Positions 1-9,790 of a DNA stretch of 64,000 bases are shown one piece after another. The stretch spans positions 124,001 through 188,000 of the forward strand of contig CACNKX010000002.1 in assembly GCA_902621165.1 (NCBI GenBank), read 5' to 3'. Source of the DNA: an uncultured Alphaproteobacteria bacterium (GTDB taxonomy: Bacteria; Pseudomonadota; Alphaproteobacteria; HIMB59; GCA-002718135). The notes beneath the pieces were generated by a model. It ran no database searches. It was not told the origin of the DNA and saw only the letters and a list, made by a program, of their open reading frames with translations. How positions within the stretch are numbered: the first letter of the stretch is position 1; every line of letters begins with the position of its first letter. The position numbers and the translations under genes were made by a program.

Positions 1-774
1 AAAGTTACAAGTGGATGTTGTTTATATTCTTCAAATAAAATAGATAGAATTTATAGTTCAGTGATTAAAGCAGGGACTTATAGAGTTGATAGTATAAAAA
101 TTGCAGAAGCATCCAAAGTTATAGAGAATACTCAAAGAGATCTAAATATTGCTTTAATTAATGAATTTTCGATAATCTTTAATAAGTTAAATATTGATAC
201 AATGAAAGTTTTGAATGCAGCTAATACAAAGTGGAACTTCAATTTTTTTAAACCAGGATTAGTAGGCGGTCACTGTATTGGAGTAGACCCATATTATCTT
301 GCTTATAAATCAAAAAAAATTAATCATAATCCAAAAATATTATTATCTGGTAGAAAAATTAATGAAGAAATGCCACATAATGTTTTTAAAAGAATAAAGA
401 GTTTAATTTCTAGTAAAAAATACAGTAAAAAAAAATTAGATGTTTTAATTCTTGGATTTACTTTTAAAGAAAATTGCTCAGATATTAGAAATAGTAAAGT
501 TTTAGAATTAATAAAATTATTTAAAAATCCTAAATTTAAAGTTTCATGTTTTGATCCATATATTTCTAAAATAAATGATAAAGAGTTCAAAGATATTAAG
601 TTTATGAATAAATTAACTCTAAGAAACAAATATGATATTGTAATACTAGCGGTGTCTCATAAATACTTTTTAAATTTGGGTTTTAAAAAAATTAAAAATT
701 TCGGTGTTAAAAATTCAATCATATATGATATAACTAATTCTTTTTTGGAAATAAATAAATTAAATAGGTTGTAA
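1..774 (+). CDS. UDP-N-acetylglucosamine/galactosamine 6-dehydrogenase family (WbpA/TviB-like), 5'-truncated by window edge
   Basis: Frame is open from base 1 (KVTSGCCLYSSNKIDRIYSS...) into the listed ORF; motifs AEASKVIENTQRDLNIALINE, FKPGLVGGHCIGVDPYYLAYKS, LGFTFKENCSDIRNSKV typical of UDP-sugar dehydrogenases. Confidence 0.9.
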   Translation, partial: KVTSGCCLYSSNKIDRIYSSVIKAGTYRVDSIKIAEASKVIENTQRDLNIALINEFSIIFNKLNIDTMKVLNAANTKWNFNFFKPGLVGGHCIGVDPYYLAYKSKKINHNPKILLSGRKINEEMPHNVFKRIKSLISSKKYSKKKLDVLILGFTFKENCSDIRNSKVLELIKLFKNPKFKVSCFDPYISKINDKEFKDIKFMNKLTLRNKYDIVILAVSHKYFLNLGFKKIKNFGVKNSIIYDITNSFLEINKLNRL

Positions 775-775
775 A

Positions 776-1741
776 ATGAAAGTTCTTGTTTGTGGTGGCG
801 GTGGTTTTATAGGTGGACATTTGGCTAAAAAACTTAAAGAAATGAATCATGAAGTCATATGTGTAGATTTAAAAGAAAATGAATTTTCTAAATCCATTCC
901 AGATAAAATGATAATTGGCGATCTAACAAATCAAAAAGTTATAGATGAAATTTTTAGTGATGAGTATGATGAAATATATCAGTTAGCTGCAGATATGGGA
1001 GGTGCGGGTTATATTTTTACTGGTGATAATGATGCATCGGTAATGTATAACTCAGCTACAATAAATTTAAACATTTTGAATGCTTTAAAAAAAAATAAAA
1101 AGACAAAAATATTTTATTCTTCAAGTGCGTGTATTTATCCAGAGTACAATCAATTAGATCCTCAAAACCCTGAATGTAAAGAAAGCACTGCTTATCCTGC
1201 AGCTCCAGATAGTGAATATGGATGGGAAAAATTATTTAGTGAAAGATTGTATTTAACTTTTAAAAAAAATTATGGTTTAAATATAAGAATAGCTCGTTTC
1301 CATAACATTTTTGGACCAGAAGGAGCTTGGAATAATGGTAAAGAGAAAGCTCCAGCTGCAATTTGTAGAAAAGTTGCTTTGGCTAATGATAATGAAGAAA
1401 TAGAAATTTGGGGTGACGGAAAACAAACAAGATCTTTTTTATATATTGACGAGTGCTTGGATGCTGTATTTAGACTAATGAAATCAAATTTTGTAGGTCC
1501 TGTTAATATTGGTTCTGAACAAATGATATCTATTAACAATTTGGTTCATCTTGTTGCTAAGATCGCAAATAAAAATATTAAAATTAAAAATATAGATGGT
1601 CCTACTGGTGTGAGAGGAAGGAATTCAAATAATGAATTAATTTATAAAAAATTAAATTGGAAACCTTCTTTGGATCTTGAATTTGGATTAAGCCATACTT
1701 ATAATTGGATTAAAAGTCAGATAAAACTGAATGAAAATTAG
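776..1741 (+). CDS. NAD-dependent epimerase, GDP-mannose 3,5-epimerase-like
   Basis: GGGGFIGGHLAKKL Rossmann motif; AADMGGAGYIFTGDND, SSACIYPE, YGWEK (YxxxK), RFHNIFGPEGAWNNGKEKAPAAICRK resemble plant-type GME. Confidence 0.8.
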   Translation: MKVLVCGGGGFIGGHLAKKLKEMNHEVICVDLKENEFSKSIPDKMIIGDLTNQKVIDEIFSDEYDEIYQLAADMGGAGYIFTGDNDASVMYNSATINLNILNALKKNKKTKIFYSSSACIYPEYNQLDPQNPECKESTAYPAAPDSEYGWEKLFSERLYLTFKKNYGLNIRIARFHNIFGPEGAWNNGKEKAPAAICRKVALANDNEEIEIWGDGKQTRSFLYIDECLDAVFRLMKSNFVGPVNIGSEQMISINNLVHLVAKIANKNIKIKNIDGPTGVRGRNSNNELIYKKLNWKPSLDLEFGLSHTYNWIKSQIKLNEN

Positions 1742-2447
1742 TGTTATTACAGCAACCTTAAACTCTATTTCAAATATTAAAAAATTATATCTCTCCTTGA
1801 GAGAGCAAACAGACAAAAATTTTGAATGGATTGTTGCGGATGGAGAGTCTACTGATAGAACAATCGAATTTTTAAAATCTATAAATGATTTAAATATTAT
1901 TTTAAGTATCAAAAAAGATAATGGTATTTATGATGCAATGAATAGAGCAATTAAAATTTCAAAAAATAAATATTATGTTGTTATAGGATCTGATGATTTA
2001 TTTGATAATAATGCTATTAAAAATTATAGAAAAATAATTTCTAAAGAGCAACCAGATATTATTGCTAGCAAATGGATTGTAGATAAAAAAATTATATCTC
2101 CAAAAAAAAATTTTGGTTGGCTTTATGGAATGCTTGGTATCTCAAGCTGTCATTCGGTTGCAACATTAATAAACACTGATTTGCATAACCAATATGGATT
2201 TTATGATACTAATTTTCCTATATGTGCAGATCAGTTATTTATTAAAAAAGCAATATATGGAGGAGGTGTAGTTTTTTATGCTAATTTTATTTCAGGGACT
2301 TTTGCAAGAGGGGGTAACAGTTCATCAAATTTAAAGAAATTTCTTAATGAGCAATATTTGATCCAATGCGAAACAGAAAAAATTAAAATTCTACAAAAAA
2401 TAATATATTTTTTAAGAAGAATTAAATATTTTAGAAAACTTTCTTAA
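1731..2447 (+). CDS. Glycosyltransferase family 2
   Basis: MKISVITATLNSISNIKKLYLSLREQTDKNFEWIVADGESTDRT; GT2 N-terminal nucleotide-binding signature. Confidence 0.85.
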   Translation: MKISVITATLNSISNIKKLYLSLREQTDKNFEWIVADGESTDRTIEFLKSINDLNIILSIKKDNGIYDAMNRAIKISKNKYYVVIGSDDLFDNNAIKNYRKIISKEQPDIIASKWIVDKKIISPKKNFGWLYGMLGISSCHSVATLINTDLHNQYGFYDTNFPICADQLFIKKAIYGGGVVFYANFISGTFARGGNSSSNLKKFLNEQYLIQCETEKIKILQKIIYFLRRIKYFRKLS

Positions 2448-3436
2448 TGAAAAATATTATAATTATTAAATTGTATAATAATTTAGGCGGGGGAAATATA
2501 GTACTTGATAGATTGTCAGAAAAATATTCTTCTATCACTTTATTGAAAAATCAAAAAAAATTACTTAATATTTTTATTATCATTTATAAATTATTGTATC
2601 TAAAATTAGTTTATTCAAAAAATAAATTCATATTTTTATCATCTGATCCTATAATATGTATACTATTGTTTTTTTCACGAATTAAATTCATTAGGTTTGT
2701 CCAAGCTGATGATTTAATTATTTTAAAAGATAGAATACCAAATTTTTTTTTTTATTTTTATAAGTATATTTACAAGATTTCATTTTCCCAAAAATACTTT
2801 GTAAATTCTTTTTTTGTAAAAAATCTTATGAAGAAAAGATATAATAAACAAAATAACTATTTAGGAATTGTTCATCCTGGATCTAATTTTAAATTAAATA
2901 TTAATATTAAGAAAGAATTTTTTTTGATTTATATTCTTAGAAAGGCCCCTTGGAAGGGAAAAGATTTTTTTTTTAAAATTATAAACAAAAATATTCTTTT
3001 AGATAAAAATGTTTTAATTATTGATGTAGATAATTTAATACATGAAAATTTTAGTTCTAATTTTACAATAATAAAAAAAATCCAACCTAAAGAAATTGAG
3101 CATTACTATCATAAAAGTTTTTTTTATCTCTCTACATCTGAAAATGAAGGTTTTGGTTTACCTGGACTTGAAGCTATAACTTGCGGCTGTATGCCAATAA
3201 TGCCTAAGCATGGCGGACATTTAGATTATATAAAATCTAATAATAGTATCACATATAATCTTAAGGATGAACAATCATTTAATAATGCAATTATTCATGC
3301 AGAAACTTTAATTAAAAATAATACAAAAATTGAACAATTTCAAAATGAATGTATAAAAATTTCAAATAAATTTAACTGGGATAACACTACAAGAATGTTT
3401 GATTTATTATTAAAAAATAATGGTTATAAAAGATAA
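2447..3436 (+). CDS. Glycosyltransferase family 1/4-like
   Basis: C-terminal STSENEGFGLPGLEAITCGCMPIMPKHGGHLDY matches GT-B E-x7-E donor-site motif. Confidence 0.75.
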   Translation: MKNIIIIKLYNNLGGGNIVLDRLSEKYSSITLLKNQKKLLNIFIIIYKLLYLKLVYSKNKFIFLSSDPIICILLFFSRIKFIRFVQADDLIILKDRIPNFFFYFYKYIYKISFSQKYFVNSFFVKNLMKKRYNKQNNYLGIVHPGSNFKLNINIKKEFFLIYILRKAPWKGKDFFFKIINKNILLDKNVLIIDVDNLIHENFSSNFTIIKKIQPKEIEHYYHKSFFYLSTSENEGFGLPGLEAITCGCMPIMPKHGGHLDYIKSNNSITYNLKDEQSFNNAIIHAETLIKNNTKIEQFQNECIKISNKFNWDNTTRMFDLLLKNNGYKR

Positions 3437-4649
3437 AATTTATAAAGAAATATTTAATAAATATTTTTACTTAATTATTTTTTTTTCATATTTTTTTTTA
3501 TTAATAATTTATAGGTTTGTATTACCATTTGGAGATGAGCCAGATTTTCATATAAGAGCATTAAGTGTTGTTAAAGGTTTTCAAATATGGTGGACCCCTG
3601 TTGATTTTGTAAGATTAGATTTTTTGTATAATTTTATTGCGAGAGGATTAAATCATTTGTCTCAATGCAATATTGATTATAACCCCTTTTCACTTTATAC
3701 AAAAATTGATAACAATTTATGCAGTGATACTTTATTAAATAATATAAAAAGAATTTTTTTATCATTAAGTCATATACTGATTTTTATTTTAATTCTTTTT
3801 TTCTTAAATTATTTTAAGTTATTTAACATTAACTTAAATTCTGAATACAATACTATCTTTTTATCATTATTATTACCTTCAATAATTTATTATTTTAATC
3901 TATTTAGTCATGAAACATTTTTTTATATATTAAGTTTTTTACTTTTTATTTTAATAAGAAAATTTATTTTTCTATTTATTTTGTTGATTTTTTTTACTTA
4001 CCTAGATTTTGGGAATTCTATTGCTATTTATATTTTTGTTTTTTTATATCTAACTTATAGTTTACTTAATAAATATGTATCATATTTATTTATAATTTTA
4101 TTTTTACTAAGTTTATTGATTGTTTCTTTATTTATTTCTGAATTTATTTTAAACTTTATCGCAAACAATAATTTTATATCTATACAGCAAGTAAATAAGT
4201 TTATTGATTCAACAACAAAACATAATTTTGATAATTCTTTTCGCGAGAAATATCCTCTAATTTTGCGACCTGCACTTACCTACATGAATTTTTTATTTCT
4301 AACTCCAGGTTATATTAAAATTTTACCTTTATACATATGGTTTTCTTTTTTTATTTCTTATATTTTTTATAAAACTCTAATAATTTTGTCATTAAATAAA
4401 AGAATAAATGATCCAGAATATTTAGAATTAATTTACAGTTCTAAACTTATAATTATATCAATATTTACAATATTATTCTTAACTCTAAACTTACCAGCTT
4501 TAACAAACGCAAAATACTTTTTATTTCTCATACCATTTTTTATAAATCACATTAGAATTATTGTTAATAATAATTTTTTATTATATATTAATCTATTATT
4601 AGCTAACTTTTTAGTAATTACAAATTTGATAATTTTTAGAATGTTATAA
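3420..4649 (+). CDS. Polytopic membrane protein (Wzy/GT-C-like, function uncertain)
   Basis: Many hydrophobic segments; located inside the glycosyltransferase operon. Confidence 0.5.
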   Translation: MVIKDKIYKEIFNKYFYLIIFFSYFFLLIIYRFVLPFGDEPDFHIRALSVVKGFQIWWTPVDFVRLDFLYNFIARGLNHLSQCNIDYNPFSLYTKIDNNLCSDTLLNNIKRIFLSLSHILIFILILFFLNYFKLFNINLNSEYNTIFLSLLLPSIIYYFNLFSHETFFYILSFLLFILIRKFIFLFILLIFFTYLDFGNSIAIYIFVFLYLTYSLLNKYVSYLFIILFLLSLLIVSLFISEFILNFIANNNFISIQQVNKFIDSTTKHNFDNSFREKYPLILRPALTYMNFLFLTPGYIKILPLYIWFSFFISYIFYKTLIILSLNKRINDPEYLELIYSSKLIIISIFTILFLTLNLPALTNAKYFLFLIPFFINHIRIIVNNNFLLYINLLLANFLVITNLIIFRML

Positions 4650-4654
4650 CACTT

Positions 4655-5527
4655 ATGAAGGGTATAATTTTAGCAGGTGGTACTGGCTCAAGGCTAAATC
4701 CAATTACACAATCTATTTCAAAACAATTACTACCTGTTTACAATAAGCCAATGATTTATTATCCCTTGTCATTACTTATGTTAGCGGGGATAAAAGACAT
4801 ACTTATTATATCTTCAGAAGAACATTTGCCGCTTTATAAAAAACTATTTAATGATGGGGAATATTTAGGATTAAATATTAACTATCAAAAACAAAAATAC
4901 CCTAATGGTATAGCAGAGGCTTTAATAATAGGTAAGAAATTTATTAATAATGATGATGTGTCTTTAATTTTGGGCGACAACATTTTTTTTGGAAGTAAGG
5001 TTAAAGAAACTTTAATAAATTCAATAAAAATTACTAAAGAAAAACAAGTAGCCTCTTTATTTGGTAAGTTTGTTAATAATCCATTGTCTTATGGAGTTGC
5101 AAAATTTAATCATAATCATAAAATAATTAAGATAATTGAGAAACCAAAAAGTTTCATAAGCAATATTGCTTTAACAGGGCTATACTGTTTTCCTAAAGAT
5201 ATAAATTCCAAGGTAAAATTAATAAAGCCATCTAAAAGAAACGAATTAGAAATTACAGATATTAACAATTTATATATTAGAGAAAATAGGATCAATTTTG
5301 AAATTTTTGACAGAGGTCAAGTTTGGTTTGATATGGGAACTCCAGATAATTTAGTGGATGCTTCATTATTTGTTCAATCAATTGAGAAAAGACAAAATCA
5401 AATGATAGGATGCTTAGAAGAAATAGCTTTTAAAAATAAATTTATTTCAAGAAAAGATTTTATTAAATTAATTAATAATTTTAAAAATAATTTTTATAAA
5501 AGTTATTTAGAAAATCTAATTAAATAA
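4655..5527 (+). CDS. rfbA: Glucose-1-phosphate thymidylyltransferase
   Basis: MKGIILAGGTGSRLNPITQSISKQLLPVYNKPMIYYPLS; FGDN-like LGDNIFFGS; WFDMGTPD. Confidence 0.95.
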   Translation: MKGIILAGGTGSRLNPITQSISKQLLPVYNKPMIYYPLSLLMLAGIKDILIISSEEHLPLYKKLFNDGEYLGLNINYQKQKYPNGIAEALIIGKKFINNDDVSLILGDNIFFGSKVKETLINSIKITKEKQVASLFGKFVNNPLSYGVAKFNHNHKIIKIIEKPKSFISNIALTGLYCFPKDINSKVKLIKPSKRNELEITDINNLYIRENRINFEIFDRGQVWFDMGTPDNLVDASLFVQSIEKRQNQMIGCLEEIAFKNKFISRKDFIKLINNFKNNFYKSYLENLIK

Positions 5528-5529
5528 TT

Positions 5530-6078
5530 ATGAATTTTATTGAGCAGAATATAAAGGGATTATATTTGATCGAGCCTCAACTTTACAATGATAATAGAGG
5601 ATTATTCTATGAATCATGGACAATTAATGAATTAAATAAGAGAATTTCAAAAAAAATAAATTTTATTCAAGAAAATATTTCAATTTCCAAAAAAAATGTT
5701 TTTAGGGGTTTTCATTATCAAAAATATCCTTTTGAACAAAATAAATTATTAAAAGTCATAAATGGTTCAATTTATGACATTTGTATTGATATTAGAAAAA
5801 ATAGCGAAACTTTTTTAAAAATCTTTGAATTGAAAATAAAATCTTCAGATAATAAAATTTTATTTATACCTAAAGGAATTGCACATGGTTTTTTATCTCT
5901 CGAGAACAAAACAAAAATTTCATATTTAGTAGATGTTAAATATTCTCCCTTACACGAAGAAGGAATAATTTATAATGATAGTAATTTAATGATAAAAAAA
6001 AATTTGAAGAATAAAAATTTTATTATTTCAAATAAAGATAAAAAATTAAAAAATATTAAAAATTTAGGATTTATTTAA
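5530..6078 (+). CDS. rfbC: dTDP-4-dehydrorhamnose 3,5-epimerase
   Basis: DNRGLFYESW, FIQENISISKKNVFRGFHYQ, FIPKGIAHGFLSLE; operon with rfbA/D/B. Confidence 0.93.
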   Translation: MNFIEQNIKGLYLIEPQLYNDNRGLFYESWTINELNKRISKKINFIQENISISKKNVFRGFHYQKYPFEQNKLLKVINGSIYDICIDIRKNSETFLKIFELKIKSSDNKILFIPKGIAHGFLSLENKTKISYLVDVKYSPLHEEGIIYNDSNLMIKKNLKNKNFIISNKDKKLKNIKNLGFI

Positions 6079-6080
6079 AA

Positions 6081-6932
6081 TTGAATATTCTTGTTACTGG
6101 AGGAGATGGTCAGATTGGAAGCGAATTAAAAAAATATGCACAATCTAGTAAACATCAATATTATATTTTAAATAAAAAAAAATTAAATATAACTAATTTT
6201 GATCAAATTTTAAAAATTATACTCAAAAATAAAATTAGTATTATAATTAATACTGCTGCGTTTACAGATGTTGATAAAAGTGAAAAATACAAAAAACTTT
6301 CTAATAATATCAATAATGTAGCACTAAATAATTTAATTAAAATTTCAAAAAAATTTAAAATTTACCTTATTCATCTTAGTACAGATTATATTTTTAATGG
6401 AAAAAAAAAGAAACCATATCTGGAAACTGACAAGCCTAGTCCGATTAATTACTATGGCTTAACAAAATTAAAAGCAGAAAAAAAATTAATAAATAGTAAT
6501 TGTCTGTATTTAATTTTTAGATTGAGTTCAGTCTATAGTAAAACACATAAGGGATTTATGTTATCAATTATTAATCAAGCAAAAAAAAATAAGAAATTTT
6601 ACGTAATTGATGATTATATTTCCTCACCAACATCAGCTAAAAGTATAGCCAGAATGTTGGTTGAAATTATAGATAGAAAATTAATTTTCTCTGAAAAAAT
6701 TAAATGTAATATTTTTAATTTCTCACAAATTGGCCATGTTTCAAAATACCATTTTGCAAAAAAAATTATTAAATATCTAGATTTAAAATCTAAATGCATT
6801 CCTATAAAAAAAAATAATTTTAGAGCAGTAAAAAGACCTTCTTATTCAGTTCTTAACTTAAATAAATTTAAATCAATTATTAAAATTAAAATTAATAGTA
6901 TAGACTATGAGATTAAAAATATCTTATTGTAA
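6081..6932 (+). CDS. rfbD: dTDP-4-dehydrorhamnose reductase (TTG start)
   Basis: NILVTGGDGQIGSEL, STDYIFNGKKKKPYLETDKPSPINYYGLTKLKAE; operon context. Confidence 0.93.
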   Translation: MNILVTGGDGQIGSELKKYAQSSKHQYYILNKKKLNITNFDQILKIILKNKISIIINTAAFTDVDKSEKYKKLSNNINNVALNNLIKISKKFKIYLIHLSTDYIFNGKKKKPYLETDKPSPINYYGLTKLKAEKKLINSNCLYLIFRLSSVYSKTHKGFMLSIINQAKKNKKFYVIDDYISSPTSAKSIARMLVEIIDRKLIFSEKIKCNIFNFSQIGHVSKYHFAKKIIKYLDLKSKCIPIKKNNFRAVKRPSYSVLNLNKFKSIIKIKINSIDYEIKNILL

Positions 6933-6935
6933 ATT

Positions 6936-7928
6936 ATGAAAAAAATTATAGTTACTGGTGGTTATGGTTTTATTGGTTCGGCAATAATAAGAAAATTAAT
7001 TAAGACTAATAAACATATTCTAAATATTGATTCTTTAACGTATGCTAGTGATTTAAAATCATTACCCTCACAGCCAAAAAATTATCAATTTATCAAACTA
7101 AATATATGCAATTATAATAATTTAAAAAAAACTATTCTAAGATTTAAACCTGATTTGTTAATTCATTGTGCAGCTGAAACTCACGTAGATAATTCTATTA
7201 ATAGTCCATATAAATTTATAAAATCAAATATAATTGGCACTTATAATCTTTTACAAATTTGTACTGAATATTATAAAAATTATAATAATAAATTTATTTT
7301 CCACCATATAAGTACTGATGAAGTATTTGGAGAATTAACTAACTTAAAAGATAAATTTAATGAAGAATCATTATATAAGCCTAATTCACCATACTCAGCA
7401 TCAAAAGCTTCTTCAGATCATTTAGTATCATCATGGAGAAGAACTTATGGCTTGCCCGCTAATATAACTAATTGTTCAAATAATTATGGACCATACCAAA
7501 ACAAGGAAAAGCTTATACCGGTAATTATTAAAAACTGTTTTTTTCAAAAAAAAATACCTATATATGGCAAGGGCTTGCAACGGAGAGATTGGTTATATGT
7601 TGATGATCATGCTAATGCTATATTGAAAATTTCTAAAAATAAAATTGTAAACGAAAACTTTTGTATTTCTGGTAATTATGAAACTTCAAATATAGAGTTG
7701 TGTAAAAAAATTTGTATAATTATGGATGATAAATATCCAAAGAGATTAAAAAATATAAAATCACATTTAGACTTAATAGATTATGTAAAAGATAGACCAG
7801 GACATGATTTTAGATATGCTATTAATTCATCTAAAATAAAAAAATATATTAATTGGATACCAAAAGTTGAAATTAATACTGGTTTAAAAAAAACAATTAA
7901 TTTTTACTCAAAAAATTATTTAAAGTAA
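6936..7928 (+). CDS. rfbB: dTDP-glucose 4,6-dehydratase
   Basis: KKIIVTGGYGFIGSAIIRKL, AAETHVDNSI, HISTDEVFGEL, YSASKASSDHLV, RDWLYVDDHANAI, DRPGHDFRYAI. Confidence 0.95.
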   Translation: MKKIIVTGGYGFIGSAIIRKLIKTNKHILNIDSLTYASDLKSLPSQPKNYQFIKLNICNYNNLKKTILRFKPDLLIHCAAETHVDNSINSPYKFIKSNIIGTYNLLQICTEYYKNYNNKFIFHHISTDEVFGELTNLKDKFNEESLYKPNSPYSASKASSDHLVSSWRRTYGLPANITNCSNNYGPYQNKEKLIPVIIKNCFFQKKIPIYGKGLQRRDWLYVDDHANAILKISKNKIVNENFCISGNYETSNIELCKKICIIMDDKYPKRLKNIKSHLDLIDYVKDRPGHDFRYAINSSKIKKYINWIPKVEINTGLKKTINFYSKNYLK

Positions 7929-7934
7929 TTTTAT

Positions 7935-8840
7935 ATGAAAATAAAAAAAAAAGTTGCTATATTGATGGCTGCATACGAAGGTGAGAAATTTTTAATAGAT
8001 CAAATATCTTCAATTTTAGAACAAAAAAATGTAGAAATTAAAATCTTTATTAATTTAGATAAATCTAATGATAGATCTTTTTCCATAATAACAAGTCTTT
8101 CTAAAAAGTATCATTGTATTAAACTAATTTCTTACAATAAAAGATATGGTAGTGCGGCAATAAATTTTTTAAATTTAATTTTAAGTGTCAACTTCGAAAA
8201 ATTTGATTTTATTTCTTTGTCTGATCAGGATGATATTTGGATGCCAAATAAATTGATCACTGCTATAAATAAATTAGAGGAATTAAACTATGATGTTTAT
8301 TCATCAAATGCTCTAAGTTTTTCTAAAAAATCAAAAAAAATTATATTAAAATCACAAAAACAAACTGATCTTGATTTTATTTTTGAAGGAGGCGGGCCTG
8401 GTTGTACTTATCTTTGTAAAAAAGATTTTATGATTAATTTTCAAGCAATACTAAATAAAAAAAAATTTATGATTAATTCAGTATGGTCTCATGATTGGTT
8501 AATTTATGCTTATGCTAGGATTTATAGATATAAATGGTATATAGATAGTAATTATTATATTTATTATAGACAACATAATAATAATCAACTTGGTGCAAAC
8601 ATAGGATTTAAACAGAATTTATTTAGATTTAAAGAAGTAATGAGTGGTAATGTTTTTGATTATTCAAGAACTAACTTAATTATATGTGATGAAGTTAAAA
8701 ATAATAAATTTGTAAAGTTCCTAAATAAAAACAAAAAATCTTATTTTTTTATTTTATTAAATTTTTATAAACTAAGAAGAAAAATTCTTGATAAAATAAT
8801 ATTATTTATATTATCAATTATATTGATTTTAGTAAAATAA
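7935..8840 (+). CDS. Glycosyltransferase family 2 (rhamnosyltransferase-like)
   Basis: VAILMAAYEGEKFLIDQISSILEQ; DFISLSDQDDIWMPNKL. Confidence 0.85.
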   Translation: MKIKKKVAILMAAYEGEKFLIDQISSILEQKNVEIKIFINLDKSNDRSFSIITSLSKKYHCIKLISYNKRYGSAAINFLNLILSVNFEKFDFISLSDQDDIWMPNKLITAINKLEELNYDVYSSNALSFSKKSKKIILKSQKQTDLDFIFEGGGPGCTYLCKKDFMINFQAILNKKKFMINSVWSHDWLIYAYARIYRYKWYIDSNYYIYYRQHNNNQLGANIGFKQNLFRFKEVMSGNVFDYSRTNLIICDEVKNNKFVKFLNKNKKSYFFILLNFYKLRRKILDKIILFILSIILILVK

Positions 8841-9790
8841 TGTCAAATATATTATTAATTTCTATATTTACTTTTTTTTCTTTAATCTTTTTAAGATTAT
8901 ATATTTTTATATGGAATATTTATTTTAAAGATAAAATACCTACTGGATCTGGAATTATTTTATTATTTATTTATTCATATTCCCTTATTTATAATTTTAA
9001 TTTATTTGAACAGATTTCTCTCTATTATTATATTTTTTTTGTATTATCTTGTGTTTATTTTTTAGATGATATTTATTCATTAGATTATAAAATTAGAATT
9101 TTCTTAATATTATTAATATCTGTTTTGTTACTTTTGTTATTATCTTCAATAAGTTCTAAAGTTGAATTTAATTTATTAAATTTAGTAATCGTTATTTTAA
9201 TTTTTTTCTTAGCAGTAAATTATTTAAATTTTCAAGATGGTGCAGATCTTAATTTACTTACAATATCTTTTTCAATAGTGCTGATATTTATTTTTTTTAA
9301 TTATCCATTTTATACAAATAATAGTATTTTTTTTAATTTATTAATCGGTTTTTTTATTAGTTTTTCTTTTTTTAATTATAAACCTAAAAATCTTTATTTA
9401 GGTGATACTGGTGCGTTGTTATTAGCTACACTGATTTGCCTATATATTTCTTATTCAATATTAGAAAATCAAAAAGAAAATCTTTTATTTCTTTCTCCAC
9501 TTTTATTTATTTTTATAGATTGTAGTTATGTTTTAATAGTTAGAATTTATAAAAAAGAAAATTTACTTTCTAGAAACTTTTTGCATTTATATCAAAAGTA
9601 CGAAATTAAATTTAAAAATAAATTTTATTTGATACCTTATTTGATAAATTATATTTTTATTTTTTTTGTTACACAACTATTCTTTATTGATATTATTACA
9701 ATATATCATGCATTAGTACTTATTATTTCTATAACTTTTATATCATATTTCACCTTTAGTTTTTACTTAATAAAAAAAAATGAATTATAA
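8840..9790 (+). CDS. MraY/WecA-family undecaprenyl-phosphate glycosyl-1-phosphate transferase (initiating enzyme)
   Basis: Polytopic; FLDDIYSLDYKIR, NYLNFQDGADLN, YLGDTGALLLA motifs of the family. Confidence 0.8.
   Translation: MSNILLISIFTFFSLIFLRLYIFIWNIYFKDKIPTGSGIILLFIYSYSLIYNFNLFEQISLYYYIFFVLSCVYFLDDIYSLDYKIRIFLILLISVLLLLLLSSISSKVEFNLLNLVIVILIFFLAVNYLNFQDGADLNLLTISFSIVLIFIFFNYPFYTNNSIFFNLLIGFFISFSFFNYKPKNLYLGDTGALLLATLICLYISYSILENQKENLLFLSPLLFIFIDCSYVLIVRIYKKENLLSRNFLHLYQKYEIKFKNKFYLIPYLINYIFIFFVTQLFFIDIITIYHALVLIISITFISYFTFSFYLIKKNEL

Noticed and set aside
324-629. Minus-strand ORF (101 aa) inside the sugar dehydrogenase gene
   Set aside because: Antisense to a clear coding gene, hydrophobic low-complexity translation typical of AT-rich shadow ORFs; same reasoning applied to the other antisense ORFs in the track (for example 1270-1539, 6614-6799, 14169-14423, 31828-32094, 43234-43566, 59053-59319).
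2797-2822. TTTGTAAA-like pair inside the glycosyltransferase gene
   Set aside because: Lies within coding sequence in a T-rich stretch with different spacing; likely chance composition rather than a regulator site.
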